DNA from: Adhaeribacter pallidiroseus
GTDB lineage: Bacteria; Bacteroidota; Bacteroidia; Cytophagales; Hymenobacteraceae
DNA length: 64,000 bases
Direction: 5' to 3'
Assembly: GCF_003340495.1 (NCBI RefSeq)
Contig: NZ_QASA01000001.1
Location: forward strand, 1,240,001 to 1,304,000
The notes below the pieces were generated by a model. That model did no database searches and was not told the origin of the DNA. It saw only the letters and a list, made by a program, of their open reading frames with translations. The position numbers and the translations under genes are program-made. Numbering within the stretch: the first letter of the stretch is position 1; every line of letters starts with the position of its first letter. Below, one piece after another: positions 43,872-52,500 of the stretch.

Positions 43872-46478
43872 TTATTTCTCCAGTATTACCTGCTCCGAAA
43901 TTTCTGCTAAGCCTTGTTGCATTTTTAAAATATAGAGGCCTCTCGGTAAGTTCTCGACCGGAATTTTTACAGTTTTCGTTATTTGATTTTTGTGGTCGCC
44001 GGCCGTAGTATACACCGGCTGGCCTTGATTATTGTACAGGGTAAGCACAGAACTTGCATCCCAAGCCGCCGGAAGATCTATCGTTACATAAGAGCGGGCA
44101 GGGTTGGGGTAAATGCGTAAGTCTATGGCAGACGCGCTCGTACTTGGGGTAACTTCCAGATAATCCAGGTTAGGGCCCGAGGTTCCGGTAGCCGTTAACC
44201 GCACTTTATTAGTACCGGCGGTTAAAGGGGCATTTACACTTTTACCAGCCCAGTTGGTCCACTGGCCGGTAGCAGTAAAGGCTAAATCCGCGGAAATAAC
44301 TTTTTCGTTCACCTGCAACCGCAGATTTCGGGTGCCCTGGTTTAAGGCGTACTGTACTTTTAAATTATAGCTGCCCGCCGTGGGTACATAAACGGTAAAT
44401 TCTACGTAATCGTCGCTTTCATTTATAAAATCCGCAAAACCTTTACCGCTAAAGCCCGCATTTTTTGCCGAAACCTGAGCTCCTTTTAACAAAGCTTCTT
44501 CGGCTTCGAGCTTATACGTTGTTGAAATGTCGCGGTAAACGGCGGTGTAAGTAGCGTTATTTTGCGGCGTAGCAATGGTTTGGTTAGCCGCCCCACCGTG
44601 CTGCCATTTTTCAAAAACATAGGTTTTACCATTCAGAGTTTGATTATCTACCGGCCCTAAACTTCTTGCAATGCCTTCCACGCTGGTTTCGGTGTGCGGG
44701 GCGGTAAACGGTTGCCCATCCATCGTTACTTTTAATCCGGCCGGTTGAGTGGCCAGCGTGATGGTAGAGGTATACGGATGAATGTCGCGGGAAACGGTGT
44801 GGGTTAAGCCTTTCGAGTCTTTTACCGTTACGGATAGTTCGTACCACACATTGGCCGATACTTCACCGCTGGTAGGTATAGTAAAAGAACCACTCTTTAC
44901 CCCGGCGGCTATAGGCGGACCATCGTGGGTATGTGTATCATGATGAAAATCAACGGACCAGGTAAAAGCGCTGGCCGGCAAGGTGCCATCTTCCTTATCC
45001 GTAGCTTCCCCGGAAAACAGAATGGTCTGACCTCCCCGGTAAAGTGAGTTAGCCGCCGGCGTATTAATTATAGCTATTGGTGGACTGTTAAAGGCAGTAA
45101 CAGTAAGCGCAACAGAGCTGCTGGTAACGCTGCCCACCGCATTTTTAACCAATACCCGGTAATTACCGGCGTCCGTTGGTTTTGTGCTGGCGATAGTGTA
45201 AGTAGCCGCAGTAGCGCCGCTAATGTTTGCATTATTTTTTTGCCATTGGAAAGTAAGCGGCGTTTGGCCCGTTACCGTAACGCTATATGTGGCGGGCTGG
45301 CCGGCCGGTACCGAAATACTTTTTGGCTGTTGCACAATTTCCGGAGCTGTATTCGTCGTATAAATAATCTTAAATACCGCGCTAGTGGTTCTTTCCAGGT
45401 AATACAAATTGCCATCGTTGCCTACGGTTAACCCTAAGGCGCTTGCGCCTAAGCCTGTAGCAAAAGGTTTTCTTTTAACCGTACCACCGGAAAAATCAAG
45501 GAAATTAATCCATTTGCTGCAATAATCCTGAAAAAAGTATTTCCCCCAGTAAGCCGCCGGGTAATTGGTTGTAGTGGGATTAAAAAATACCCCACCGGTA
45601 ATGGCGCAACCTGTTCCGTCTTCGGCGCTAAAGTTGCGCGAATACGTATAAACCGGGTTCACGTAATTAGGATTGGTGCTAACCCCTTCGGTTATGGGCC
45701 AGCCAAAGTTTTTTCCCCCGGTAGTAGCATTATTAATTTCCTCCCAGGTAATCTGGCCCACATCATTTACGAACATTTTGCCGGTACCAGGCTGCACCGA
45801 GAAAGTAAACGGATTGCGTAAGCCCAAGGCCCAAATTCTTTTTTGCTGCGCGGAGCCAGTAGGGAAAGGATTTCCGGAAGGTACCGACCCATTGGTGTTA
45901 ATGCGCAATAATTTGCCGTGGTACGTATCCTTATTTTGGGAGTTAGCCGAGTTGGCATTGTCACCCACGGCTACGTATAATTTTCCGTCGTTGCGGAAGT
46001 GCATGGCGCCGCCATTATGATTAGTGGCCGAGCTAAGCGGGTCCAGATCCAGTACTACTACTTCGCTACCGGGTACTACCTGGTCGCCGTTCGCGGTAAA
46101 CCGGCTAATGCGATTGTGGGAAGCGTCGGGTAAGGTGTAATAAACATACAGAAAATTATTGCTGGCGAAATTTGGATCTAATACTAAGCCAATTAACCCT
46201 CTTTCCCCTTCGGGCGTTACCGGCAATTGCATGAAAGGAGTGGTTAGTAACTTGCCATTTTTGATTATCCGTAAATTGCCGTTCTGCTGCGCTACAAAAA
46301 TTCTTCCATCCGGGGCAAAGGTCATGGTAGTGGGCTTGGAAATGCCTGCAGCCACTTGCACCCGACTAAAACCGGTTGGTAAATTCTGCGCTAAAGTTTG
46401 AGAACTGATCAGGAATAAAATAAGATAGAAAAGATTTTTTTTACCTTTTAAGGTAGATAATAGCGTAGAAAAAGTCAT
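43872..46478 (-). CDS. Secreted PQQ-type sugar dehydrogenase with Ig, CBM6 and T9SS sorting domains
   Basis: An 868-residue exported multi-domain protein. After a signal peptide (LFYLILFLISSQTLAQ) comes a soluble-glucose-dehydrogenase-like beta-propeller (about residues 30-390: ISKPTTMTFAPDGRIFVAQQ, NHNGGAMHF, FLYVYYTLPDASHNR). Then an Ig-like domain (APEIVQQPKSISVPAGQPATY), another Ig/PKD-like segment, a CBM6 carbohydrate-binding domain (KLEAEEALLKGAQV ... GPNLDYLEVT) and a C-terminal T9SS type A sorting domain (IYPNPARSYVTIDLP). So it is secreted by type IX and probably attached to the surface, oxidising sugars. The ATG at 46478 is preferred. Confidence 0.92.
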   Translation of the reverse strand: MTFSTLLSTLKGKKNLFYLILFLISSQTLAQNLPTGFSRVQVAAGISKPTTMTFAPDGRIFVAQQNGNLRIIKNGKLLTTPFMQLPVTPEGERGLIGLVLDPNFASNNFLYVYYTLPDASHNRISRFTANGDQVVPGSEVVVLDLDPLSSATNHNGGAMHFRNDGKLYVAVGDNANSANSQNKDTYHGKLLRINTNGSVPSGNPFPTGSAQQKRIWALGLRNPFTFSVQPGTGKMFVNDVGQITWEEINNATTGGKNFGWPITEGVSTNPNYVNPVYTYSRNFSAEDGTGCAITGGVFFNPTTTNYPAAYWGKYFFQDYCSKWINFLDFSGGTVKRKPFATGLGASALGLTVGNDGNLYYLERTTSAVFKIIYTTNTAPEIVQQPKSISVPAGQPATYSVTVTGQTPLTFQWQKNNANISGATAATYTIASTKPTDAGNYRVLVKNAVGSVTSSSVALTVTAFNSPPIAIINTPAANSLYRGGQTILFSGEATDKEDGTLPASAFTWSVDFHHDTHTHDGPPIAAGVKSGSFTIPTSGEVSANVWYELSVTVKDSKGLTHTVSRDIHPYTSTITLATQPAGLKVTMDGQPFTAPHTETSVEGIARSLGPVDNQTLNGKTYVFEKWQHGGAANQTIATPQNNATYTAVYRDISTTYKLEAEEALLKGAQVSAKNAGFSGKGFADFINESDDYVEFTVYVPTAGSYNLKVQYALNQGTRNLRLQVNEKVISADLAFTATGQWTNWAGKSVNAPLTAGTNKVRLTATGTSGPNLDYLEVTPSTSASAIDLRIYPNPARSYVTIDLPAAWDASSVLTLYNNQGQPVYTTAGDHKNQITKTVKIPVENLPRGLYILKMQQGLAEISEQVILEK

Positions 46479-47076
46479 TGGTATGCTGATTAAAATGATT
46501 GAATTTACATGAAAACACGGGGGGATGTACTGGATTGAAGCACAAAAATTGGCTTTTTGGGGTGAATATTTAAAAGTATAAAGTGAGTTTTTATGCAACC
46601 CGTTTTTAAAAAACTCGGCTTAAAATAAATAAGGTTCTTTCGGGTGGATTTTTAAAATAGCTGTAAAATTTTACTTACCGAGGTCCGGTGAGTTAGTTAG
46701 TACACGATTTTGGTTGATTGCGGTGCGGTTTTTTAAATTTTAGGTTGATTTAGATTAGGGAATTACTGGTAACTTGCAGCTGGGCTTAACCTTTTAAAAA
46801 CAATATTTGGTATCATAAATTATCTTTTTTTCTGAAACTAAACTTTCCCCAATATAGGATAAAAGCTTTAAAAACCAGTAGAAAATCCATGAATTTAGCC
46901 TATTCGCAAAAAGATACTACAAGTATTTTGTACAGACACAGCTTTTAACCCCGCCCGGAGTAGGGGTCGTTGTTCCTGTTTAAGCAATATTTTAAAAATC
47001 AGAATCATACATACGCCTTTCTCCTAGCGTTTTTACCCCGTATTTCAAAAGCCCGGCCGCTACTTTCTTTGTTTAT
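46479..47076. other. Intergenic region
   Basis: About 600 AT-rich bases upstream of the dehydrogenase gene and downstream of the beta-propeller lipoprotein gene. It should contain the dehydrogenase promoter. No gene or repeat was recognised. Confidence 0.3.
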
Positions 47077-48585
47077 TTAGCGAGTAGCCGAAAATACCCC
47101 GTTTCCATTAGAACCCATGTAAGAACCCCAGACGGGCTTTTCTTTGATTTGAATGGGCGTATCAATGCGTTTAATGCGCATCCCTAAAAAAGAAAGTAAA
47201 TCGGAGTGGTTGTAATACTGGCAATGCACAATATCCAGGTAGCCATCTTGGTCGAGGTCGCCGAGCCAGGGCGTAGAAAAAATGTTTTTAAATCCTTTGG
47301 TTTGATCAATGGGATTTATGGAATTGTGCTTAAAATCAATTGCTAAAAGTTTGTTTTCTATCGGAAAGGAAGTTTGATTGAGTAAACTGCGGTTGCAATC
47401 GTATTCGTTGATACTCAGGATAACCTCGTCTTGTCCGTCGTGGTTTAAATCATAAACTACCGGCGACGAAAATCCGGAACAGCCTAAGGCGTTTTGGTAA
47501 GCAATTTTGCCATTTTTACCATCGAGTAAAATCTGACGAGTTCCTGTATTGCTGGGCCAGGCTCCTTTGCTTACAAAAGTAAAAAAATCCGGAATAGCAT
47601 CATCCGTAAAATAACCCACGGCAAAGCTGTTGCTCGATTCGGTTTCGGGTATTTGCTGTTGCCAGATTAACTGTTGATTTTGGCCATCCAGGGCAAATAT
47701 AGTGCTGCCGTGCGAAATAGCCACAAGATCCGGCACTTGGTCGTTGGTAATATCTACTACAACGGGCGGCGCTATAAACCCATGGCCTTTTTCCGAAGCA
47801 ATTATTTTGGCCCGGGATAGTTTATGCTGCATCAAGTCGGTGAGTTTAGCCAAGTATAAATTGCCCGCTATGGTTTCGCCACCGGTACCAAACAAAATAT
47901 GCCACTCCTGCTCGGCTGGCCGTTTAAAACACACCGGCGACATGTAGGACTCCCGGCCGTCGGGCATGGTATCGGCAGCTAGTACCTGTCCGTTTTTAGC
48001 ATCGATTACCATTAAAACGCCCGGAAAACGATCTTTGGTGGAATTCGGTTGGGCATTGGCGTTGCCCCCGTTAATGGTAAGTAATTCTTGGAAGCCATCG
48101 TTATTCTGGTCCGGAATTAAGGCTAGATTATAAAAGTTAAAACGTGCAAATTTTAAAATTGGATCATGTTCGAACTGATACTTATATTCCCAGATTACTT
48201 TCCCGGTTTTGCCATCCAGCGCTTTTAAATGGGGCGAACGGCCCCCGATAAAAACATCTGACACGTTATCCTGGGTAATATCGTATAAAGTGGCGGAGCC
48301 GTACACCTGGTCCGGGGCTTGCTGCTGCCATAGGACTTTCCCGGTTTTTCCGTCCAAGGCCAGAATTCCTTGTTCGCTTCCTTCAAATTCGTTTTTACCG
48401 GCTCCCATCACAATGTCCAGGGTGCCATCTTGGTTTAAATCGGTGGCTCGCGGCGACGATTGCGAACCAATGCTGTACAGGTTTTTATCCCAGACCACGT
48501 TGCTTTTGCTTTTTTTAGGCGTGCAATTTTGAATAATAATACAGTTTAGAAAAAAGAAAAAAGCCCGGTAACAAAAGTGCCGCAT
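47077..48585 (-). CDS. Exported beta-propeller protein (PQQ-like/FG-GAP repeats)
   Basis: A 502-residue exported protein, probably a lipoprotein (LNCIIIQNC, Cys22 candidate). It contains repeated blade motifs of two kinds: PQQ-like LDGKTGKVLWQQ / LDGKTGKVIWEY and FG-GAP/VCBS calcium-type DLNQDGTLDIVMG, DLNHDGQDEVILS, DLDQDGYLDIVHC. These build a seven- or eight-bladed propeller used for ligand or partner binding; no catalytic residues are evident. It is next to the secreted PQQ-type dehydrogenase on the same strand, but 600 bp away. Confidence 0.85.
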   Translation of the reverse strand: MRHFCYRAFFFFLNCIIIQNCTPKKSKSNVVWDKNLYSIGSQSSPRATDLNQDGTLDIVMGAGKNEFEGSEQGILALDGKTGKVLWQQQAPDQVYGSATLYDITQDNVSDVFIGGRSPHLKALDGKTGKVIWEYKYQFEHDPILKFARFNFYNLALIPDQNNDGFQELLTINGGNANAQPNSTKDRFPGVLMVIDAKNGQVLAADTMPDGRESYMSPVCFKRPAEQEWHILFGTGGETIAGNLYLAKLTDLMQHKLSRAKIIASEKGHGFIAPPVVVDITNDQVPDLVAISHGSTIFALDGQNQQLIWQQQIPETESSNSFAVGYFTDDAIPDFFTFVSKGAWPSNTGTRQILLDGKNGKIAYQNALGCSGFSSPVVYDLNHDGQDEVILSINEYDCNRSLLNQTSFPIENKLLAIDFKHNSINPIDQTKGFKNIFSTPWLGDLDQDGYLDIVHCQYYNHSDLLSFLGMRIKRIDTPIQIKEKPVWGSYMGSNGNGVFSATR

Positions 48586-48769
48586 AAATTAGAATAGTAA
48601 TGGAATAAGATAAAATAGTCCGGATAAATGGGAAAATAAGTTTAAATCCTTAAACGAGCTATTATTTAAAATTTATTCAAAATAAGATTAGTAGGCCCTC
48701 TAAAATTTAAAAAAATGCTTTAACAGGCTTTTGTGCTGGTAAAGTTAAAAATAGGCCTTTATTAAAACA

Positions 48770-50020
48770 CTATAATTTTAAACGAATGCCGAGGCGGCTT
48801 AATAAACCCGTTACGCCGACACAGCCCAGCGCAAACAAGAACGACTTTAATAATCCCACGCCGCCGGTGAGCATCCAGGCTGGCCAGTGAATGTTTAAAA
48901 GATTTACGGCCGCATAGGCCAAGTAGGGAAGCAGGTAACACAACAAGGTATCGGTGCCGGCCGGTTTAATAAAGCTAAACCAATGCGCTTTCCCTTTTAT
49001 ATCGGCTAACCAATAAATAGCCATAAAGGCCAGAATGGTTAAAGCACTGCAGATAAATAACCAGGCCGGGGTGGCGCCCAGCTTGGCAATGCCCCAGTAA
49101 GGCCGCGTATAAAAGCCTAAAGCCATTAAGCCCACCGCCACCCCGCCTAATACCAACAATAGCCGGCCAGAATTATTTTGTGGCCGGAAATGCTGAATGA
49201 GCAAAGTTATAATTACGCCGCCTAAAGTAATCGCTACCAAGGTGCCGCCTAAAATAGGATTAGGAATAATATTTAAAAAACTATCCGCTGGAATTAACTT
49301 GGCGCTGGATGCCATACTTAAACCGCAGAACAACACCCATGCTACTCCAATCAAAAAATACTGGCGGCCGGCGAAAAGCGTAGTAAGGGCACTCGCCAGG
49401 TAAGACCAGCCAATTAACCCCAGAATGCCCCACCAGTAAGTAGCAAACTGGCCCGCTTCATCGCCTTCGCCGCCTCGGTACATAAAAGCTAGAGTTAGTA
49501 AAATTCCCACTCCGATTGCTTGTAATAACCGGGCCACCCCAGGTTTAACAGTAACCGGGTACATATTCCAAATCAAAATAAACGCTAAACAGGAAAGGGA
49601 GTACCAGCCCGTCCGGGAAAGTCCCGTGGCTGTTTCCTGAATGTATTCGCCATTTACTAAAAACAAACCCATTACCAACAAAGCCAGGGTGCGGGCGGCT
49701 ATATGACCTACCAAGGTAAACGTACGATCGCCTTTCTTTTTTCGGTTGGCGATTGCTAAGGGTATAGACATGCCCACAATAAACAGAAAAGCCGGGAAAA
49801 CGGTATCGGCTAAACCCATGCCATCTACGCCACGGGGCACATGTTCCAACCAAGCCGGTATATGCTTTAACGACCACAAATCATTTACAAAAATCATGAG
49901 CACCATGGTAATGGCTCTTAAAATATCAATAGATGCTAACCGGGCAGGGGCAACAGAAGTTGCCGCTATAGGTTTAAACCCAGAGGCGTTATTTACAGGA
50001 GTTGTTTGGGTAAGGGCCAT
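48770..50020 (-). CDS. DUF5009 / heparan-alpha-glucosaminide N-acetyltransferase-like membrane protein
   Basis: A 416-residue polytopic membrane protein with about eleven helices. RLASIDILRAITMVLMIFVNDL near the start and DGMGLADTVFPAFLFIVGMSIPLA are diagnostic of the DUF5009/HGSNAT group of membrane acyltransferases, whose bacterial members probably acylate sugars of the cell surface. The start is the ATG at 50020 (MALTQTTPVNN); the longer frame to 50074 adds residues without support. It is unlinked to any glycan operon. Confidence 0.88.
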   Translation of the reverse strand: MALTQTTPVNNASGFKPIAATSVAPARLASIDILRAITMVLMIFVNDLWSLKHIPAWLEHVPRGVDGMGLADTVFPAFLFIVGMSIPLAIANRKKKGDRTFTLVGHIAARTLALLVMGLFLVNGEYIQETATGLSRTGWYSLSCLAFILIWNMYPVTVKPGVARLLQAIGVGILLTLAFMYRGGEGDEAGQFATYWWGILGLIGWSYLASALTTLFAGRQYFLIGVAWVLFCGLSMASSAKLIPADSFLNIIPNPILGGTLVAITLGGVIITLLIQHFRPQNNSGRLLLVLGGVAVGLMALGFYTRPYWGIAKLGATPAWLFICSALTILAFMAIYWLADIKGKAHWFSFIKPAGTDTLLCYLLPYLAYAAVNLLNIHWPAWMLTGGVGLLKSFLFALGCVGVTGLLSRLGIRLKL

Positions 50021-50478
50021 AGTGGATGGTGATAGGTAGGGAAGTAATATACTGGATTTATGGTATTTAAACAATGATGGTAAGCGGCATTTTAAATAGT
50101 TTTACTGAAAGCAATTTTACCGGTAAAAAGCTTCGTAAAACCAGCTTTCATAAAACATAAATTTGGGTGATAAAAGTAACGCGGTTATCTATTTAAATGA
50201 AAGCACCGAATATGAAAAAAAAAACCAACGGTAAAAGATTACTTTATGGATTGATACCTAAGTTGGAATTCGGCAAAATAGAATTGTTGCGGATCTCAGA
50301 TTAGCAAAACCATTTTGTTTCATGTTTTATTTGCGGAGCCAGGGTTGGGGCTTAAACAATGATTTTTTAAATTTTTCTATTTCTCAACAGCTATTTATTT
50401 AAAAAGCAGGTTTTAATTTTAAATTTCTATTCACCGGAATAATTCTTAATTTTCCGTTTGCACCTAACAAAAACAGCC
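50021..50478. other. Intergenic region between divergent genes
   Basis: About 460 AT-rich bases between the DUF5009-type and esterase genes; both promoters must lie here. No repeats or RNA were recognised. Confidence 0.3.
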
Positions 50479-51558
50479 ATGAAAAAACGCATACCATTTG
50501 GTCGAGTGATTTTTTGGGTAACCTTCTTTGCCTTCGGCCTGATCTTACCCGGTTACGGTCAGAGCAGCGCTGTTTTAGCGGGAAAAGTAGAGCGGATTAA
50601 GGTGCACGGCAAAGGTTTGGAGGGAAACCTGGCCGGCGATTCTCCGGACCGGGAAGTGTCGGTGTATCTGCCGCCTAGTTATAAAGCGAATACCAAGCGC
50701 CGCTACCCCGTAGTTTTTCTTTTGCACGGTTACACCGATAGCGATGCCAAGTTGTACGGTTTTGAAAAGCACTGGATGAACTTACCGGAAGTGCTGAACC
50801 AAGCTTTTGACAAAAGCAAAACTCAGGAAATTATTTTTGTAACGCCTAATGCGTATACGCGTTTTCAGGGCAGCATGTATTCTAACTCTGCTACTACGGG
50901 CAATTGGGAAGATTTTGTCGCGAAAGAACTGGTGGCTTACATCGATAAAAATTACCGCACCATCTCGAAAGCGGCAAGCCGGGGTTTAGCCGGGCACTCG
51001 ATGGGCGGGTACGGTGCCATGCGCATTGGCCAGAAATATCCAGAGGTTTTTTCCAGTTTGTATTTGCTGAGCCCGTGTTGTTTGGAAACCACCAGCAACG
51101 TCTCCCCGGATGCTACTGCTCAAGCGAAACTAGCCGCTATTAAAACGCAGGAAGATTTTGAGAAAGCCGATTTTTTCACGAAAGCTACTTTTGCGTCGGC
51201 AGCGGCCTGGTCGCCGAATCCGGCTAAACCGCCTTTTTACCTGGACCTGCCTTTGGAGAATGGCCAGGTGCAACCAATGGTTTTGGCTAAATGGACCGCC
51301 AACCGGCCCCTCGCCAGCATCGACCAGCATATATTTGCCCTCCGGAAATTACGCGGAATAGCTTTTGATGCCGGTTCGCAGGATAAAGGCATTGCCGCCA
51401 GCATTAAAGAACTAGATAAAGTGCTTAATAGCTACGGCATTAAACATTTTTACGAAGAATACGACGGCGACCACATCAATCGCGTAGCCGAACGCATTGG
51501 CGGTAATTTGTTAAAATTCTTTTCGGAGAACTTAGCTACCGATCAACCGAAAAAATAA
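50479..51558 (+). CDS. Secreted alpha/beta-hydrolase (esterase D/feruloyl-esterase-like)
   Basis: A 359-residue exported esterase of the alpha/beta-hydrolase fold. The signal peptide (RVIFWVTFFAFGLILPGYGQ) leads into DSPDREVSVYLPPSYK, the oxyanion-region VVFLLHGYTDS, the nucleophile elbow GHSMGGYGAMR (Ser174) and the catalytic His332 in YDGDHINR. Members of this group (Pfam Esterase) deacylate sugars or phenolic esters, or hydrolyse mycolyl-type esters; the substrate is unknown. The ATG at 50479 is chosen over TTG 50458. Confidence 0.9.
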   Translation: MKKRIPFGRVIFWVTFFAFGLILPGYGQSSAVLAGKVERIKVHGKGLEGNLAGDSPDREVSVYLPPSYKANTKRRYPVVFLLHGYTDSDAKLYGFEKHWMNLPEVLNQAFDKSKTQEIIFVTPNAYTRFQGSMYSNSATTGNWEDFVAKELVAYIDKNYRTISKAASRGLAGHSMGGYGAMRIGQKYPEVFSSLYLLSPCCLETTSNVSPDATAQAKLAAIKTQEDFEKADFFTKATFASAAAWSPNPAKPPFYLDLPLENGQVQPMVLAKWTANRPLASIDQHIFALRKLRGIAFDAGSQDKGIAASIKELDKVLNSYGIKHFYEEYDGDHINRVAERIGGNLLKFFSENLATDQPKK

Positions 51559-51626
51559 AAATTTAAAAATTTAAAGAAGCGGAAGCAAGTTTAAATGCAA
51601 GTATGCTTTTATAATGAAAGAATTTA

Positions 51627-51710
51627 GCGCAAGTGTTCCGCATAGCGTCACTTGTGCTTTAAAGACCAGGGGAATTCTCTGACTTTCGGATGTTATAAAC
51701 TTCCTTTTAT
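51627..51710. repeat. Decayed copy of composite palindromic repeat
   Basis: GCGCAAGTG (51627-51635) and CACTTGTGC (51649-51657) form a hairpin; the following bases resemble the middle of the element at 35079-35238 in the same order but with decayed inner hairpins. It ends 26 bp before the start of the next gene. Confidence 0.55.
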
Positions 51711-51736
51711 TAATAGTTAGGCCACATTGAAGAATA

Positions 51737-52222
51737 ATGACAGGATTCAAAGAGAATACTATAAAGATAGCATCTGCGCTAGGTCTCTCTAATGACAACT
51801 TTGCAGCTGTTGGGATTCATGATTGGCCATTAATCATGCAGAAGATTGAACGGAACTTTGTAAAGAAGGAAAACTCCAATACTAAATTTAATTGGTGGTG
51901 GGAAAGCTTCAAAGGTCCTCATTTTAGTATTGATTTTATAAATGATAATGCTTTTATATTCCTTGATCAAATAGTTGATAAAGAAGAAAAAGTTTGGTTT
52001 GTGGCTTGTGATTCTGATTATGACCCAAGTAAGTTTTGGCTGTTTCAAGGATATATCAACCCAATTCAAAAGATAATTGGAGAGCTACCTTATATTGAAT
52101 ATTATATAGTATCCAAAAAATATGAATGGTTGATTTGTGAAAGTGACCATGGTGTGTTAATAGGATTAGGAAGTATTATTCCTAAAATGCAGCAATTTAA
52201 AATAGAAAACAACGTGGCCTAA
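51737..52222 (+). CDS. AT-rich hypothetical protein, cassette-like
   Basis: A 161-residue soluble acidic protein without a recognised family. Its start MTGFKENTIKIASALGLSND and Trp-rich middle (NWWWESFKGPHFSIDFI, VWFVACDSDYDPSKFWLFQGYI) recall the small single-domain proteins common in immunity-type or gene-cassette settings, but I cannot name one. The base composition is clearly more AT-rich than neighbouring genes. It is flanked upstream by a decayed repeat and downstream by an attC-like palindrome overlapping its stop codon. Transfer is likely. Confidence 0.7.
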   Translation: MTGFKENTIKIASALGLSNDNFAAVGIHDWPLIMQKIERNFVKKENSNTKFNWWWESFKGPHFSIDFINDNAFIFLDQIVDKEEKVWFVACDSDYDPSKFWLFQGYINPIQKIIGELPYIEYYIVSKKYEWLICESDHGVLIGLGSIIPKMQQFKIENNVA

Positions 52223-52288
52223 CAAGGTGTATAATTCAGGCTTCGGCTACGCCTTGCCCGCATCATACACTAGACGTACCGGTTACGC
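52217..52288. other. attC-like palindromic site
   Basis: GCCTAAC (52217-52223, overlapping the stop codon) and GTTACGC (52282-52288) stand as imperfect outer complements; GTGTAT (52227-52232) and ATACAC (52265-52270) pair inside, around an inner GC-rich AGGCTTCGGCTACGCCT hairpin. The layout resembles an integron attC recombination site, but the right end is not a perfect match and no integrase is in the window. Confidence 0.4.
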
Positions 52289-52500
52289 TTCGCTAAACCA
52301 GCCCCAACTTTTACCCATTTTCAGGCATTTCATTTCTAGTTGGCGGGAGAAAATAGTATTGGTAAGCGCCAGTCGGAGGTTGGCCGTTAAAATAGTAATA
52401 GCGCTTTGCTTACTTTAAGCATAACCAAACAGAATAAATTGTAAACTTCAGCATGTGCCGAGGGTATTGTTTTTTTTGATTTTTTAAATTTTTGGCTAAC
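52223..52500. other. Region downstream of the cassette-like gene
   Basis: Beyond the attC-like palindrome (to 52288) the remaining 210 bp up to the oxidoreductase stop codon include a plus-strand open frame (52227-52418) that overlaps the palindrome and has no family signature; it is not called. Confidence 0.3.

Noticed and set aside
52227-52418. 63-codon frame after the cassette-like gene
   Set aside because: Lies on the palindrome; no coding signature.
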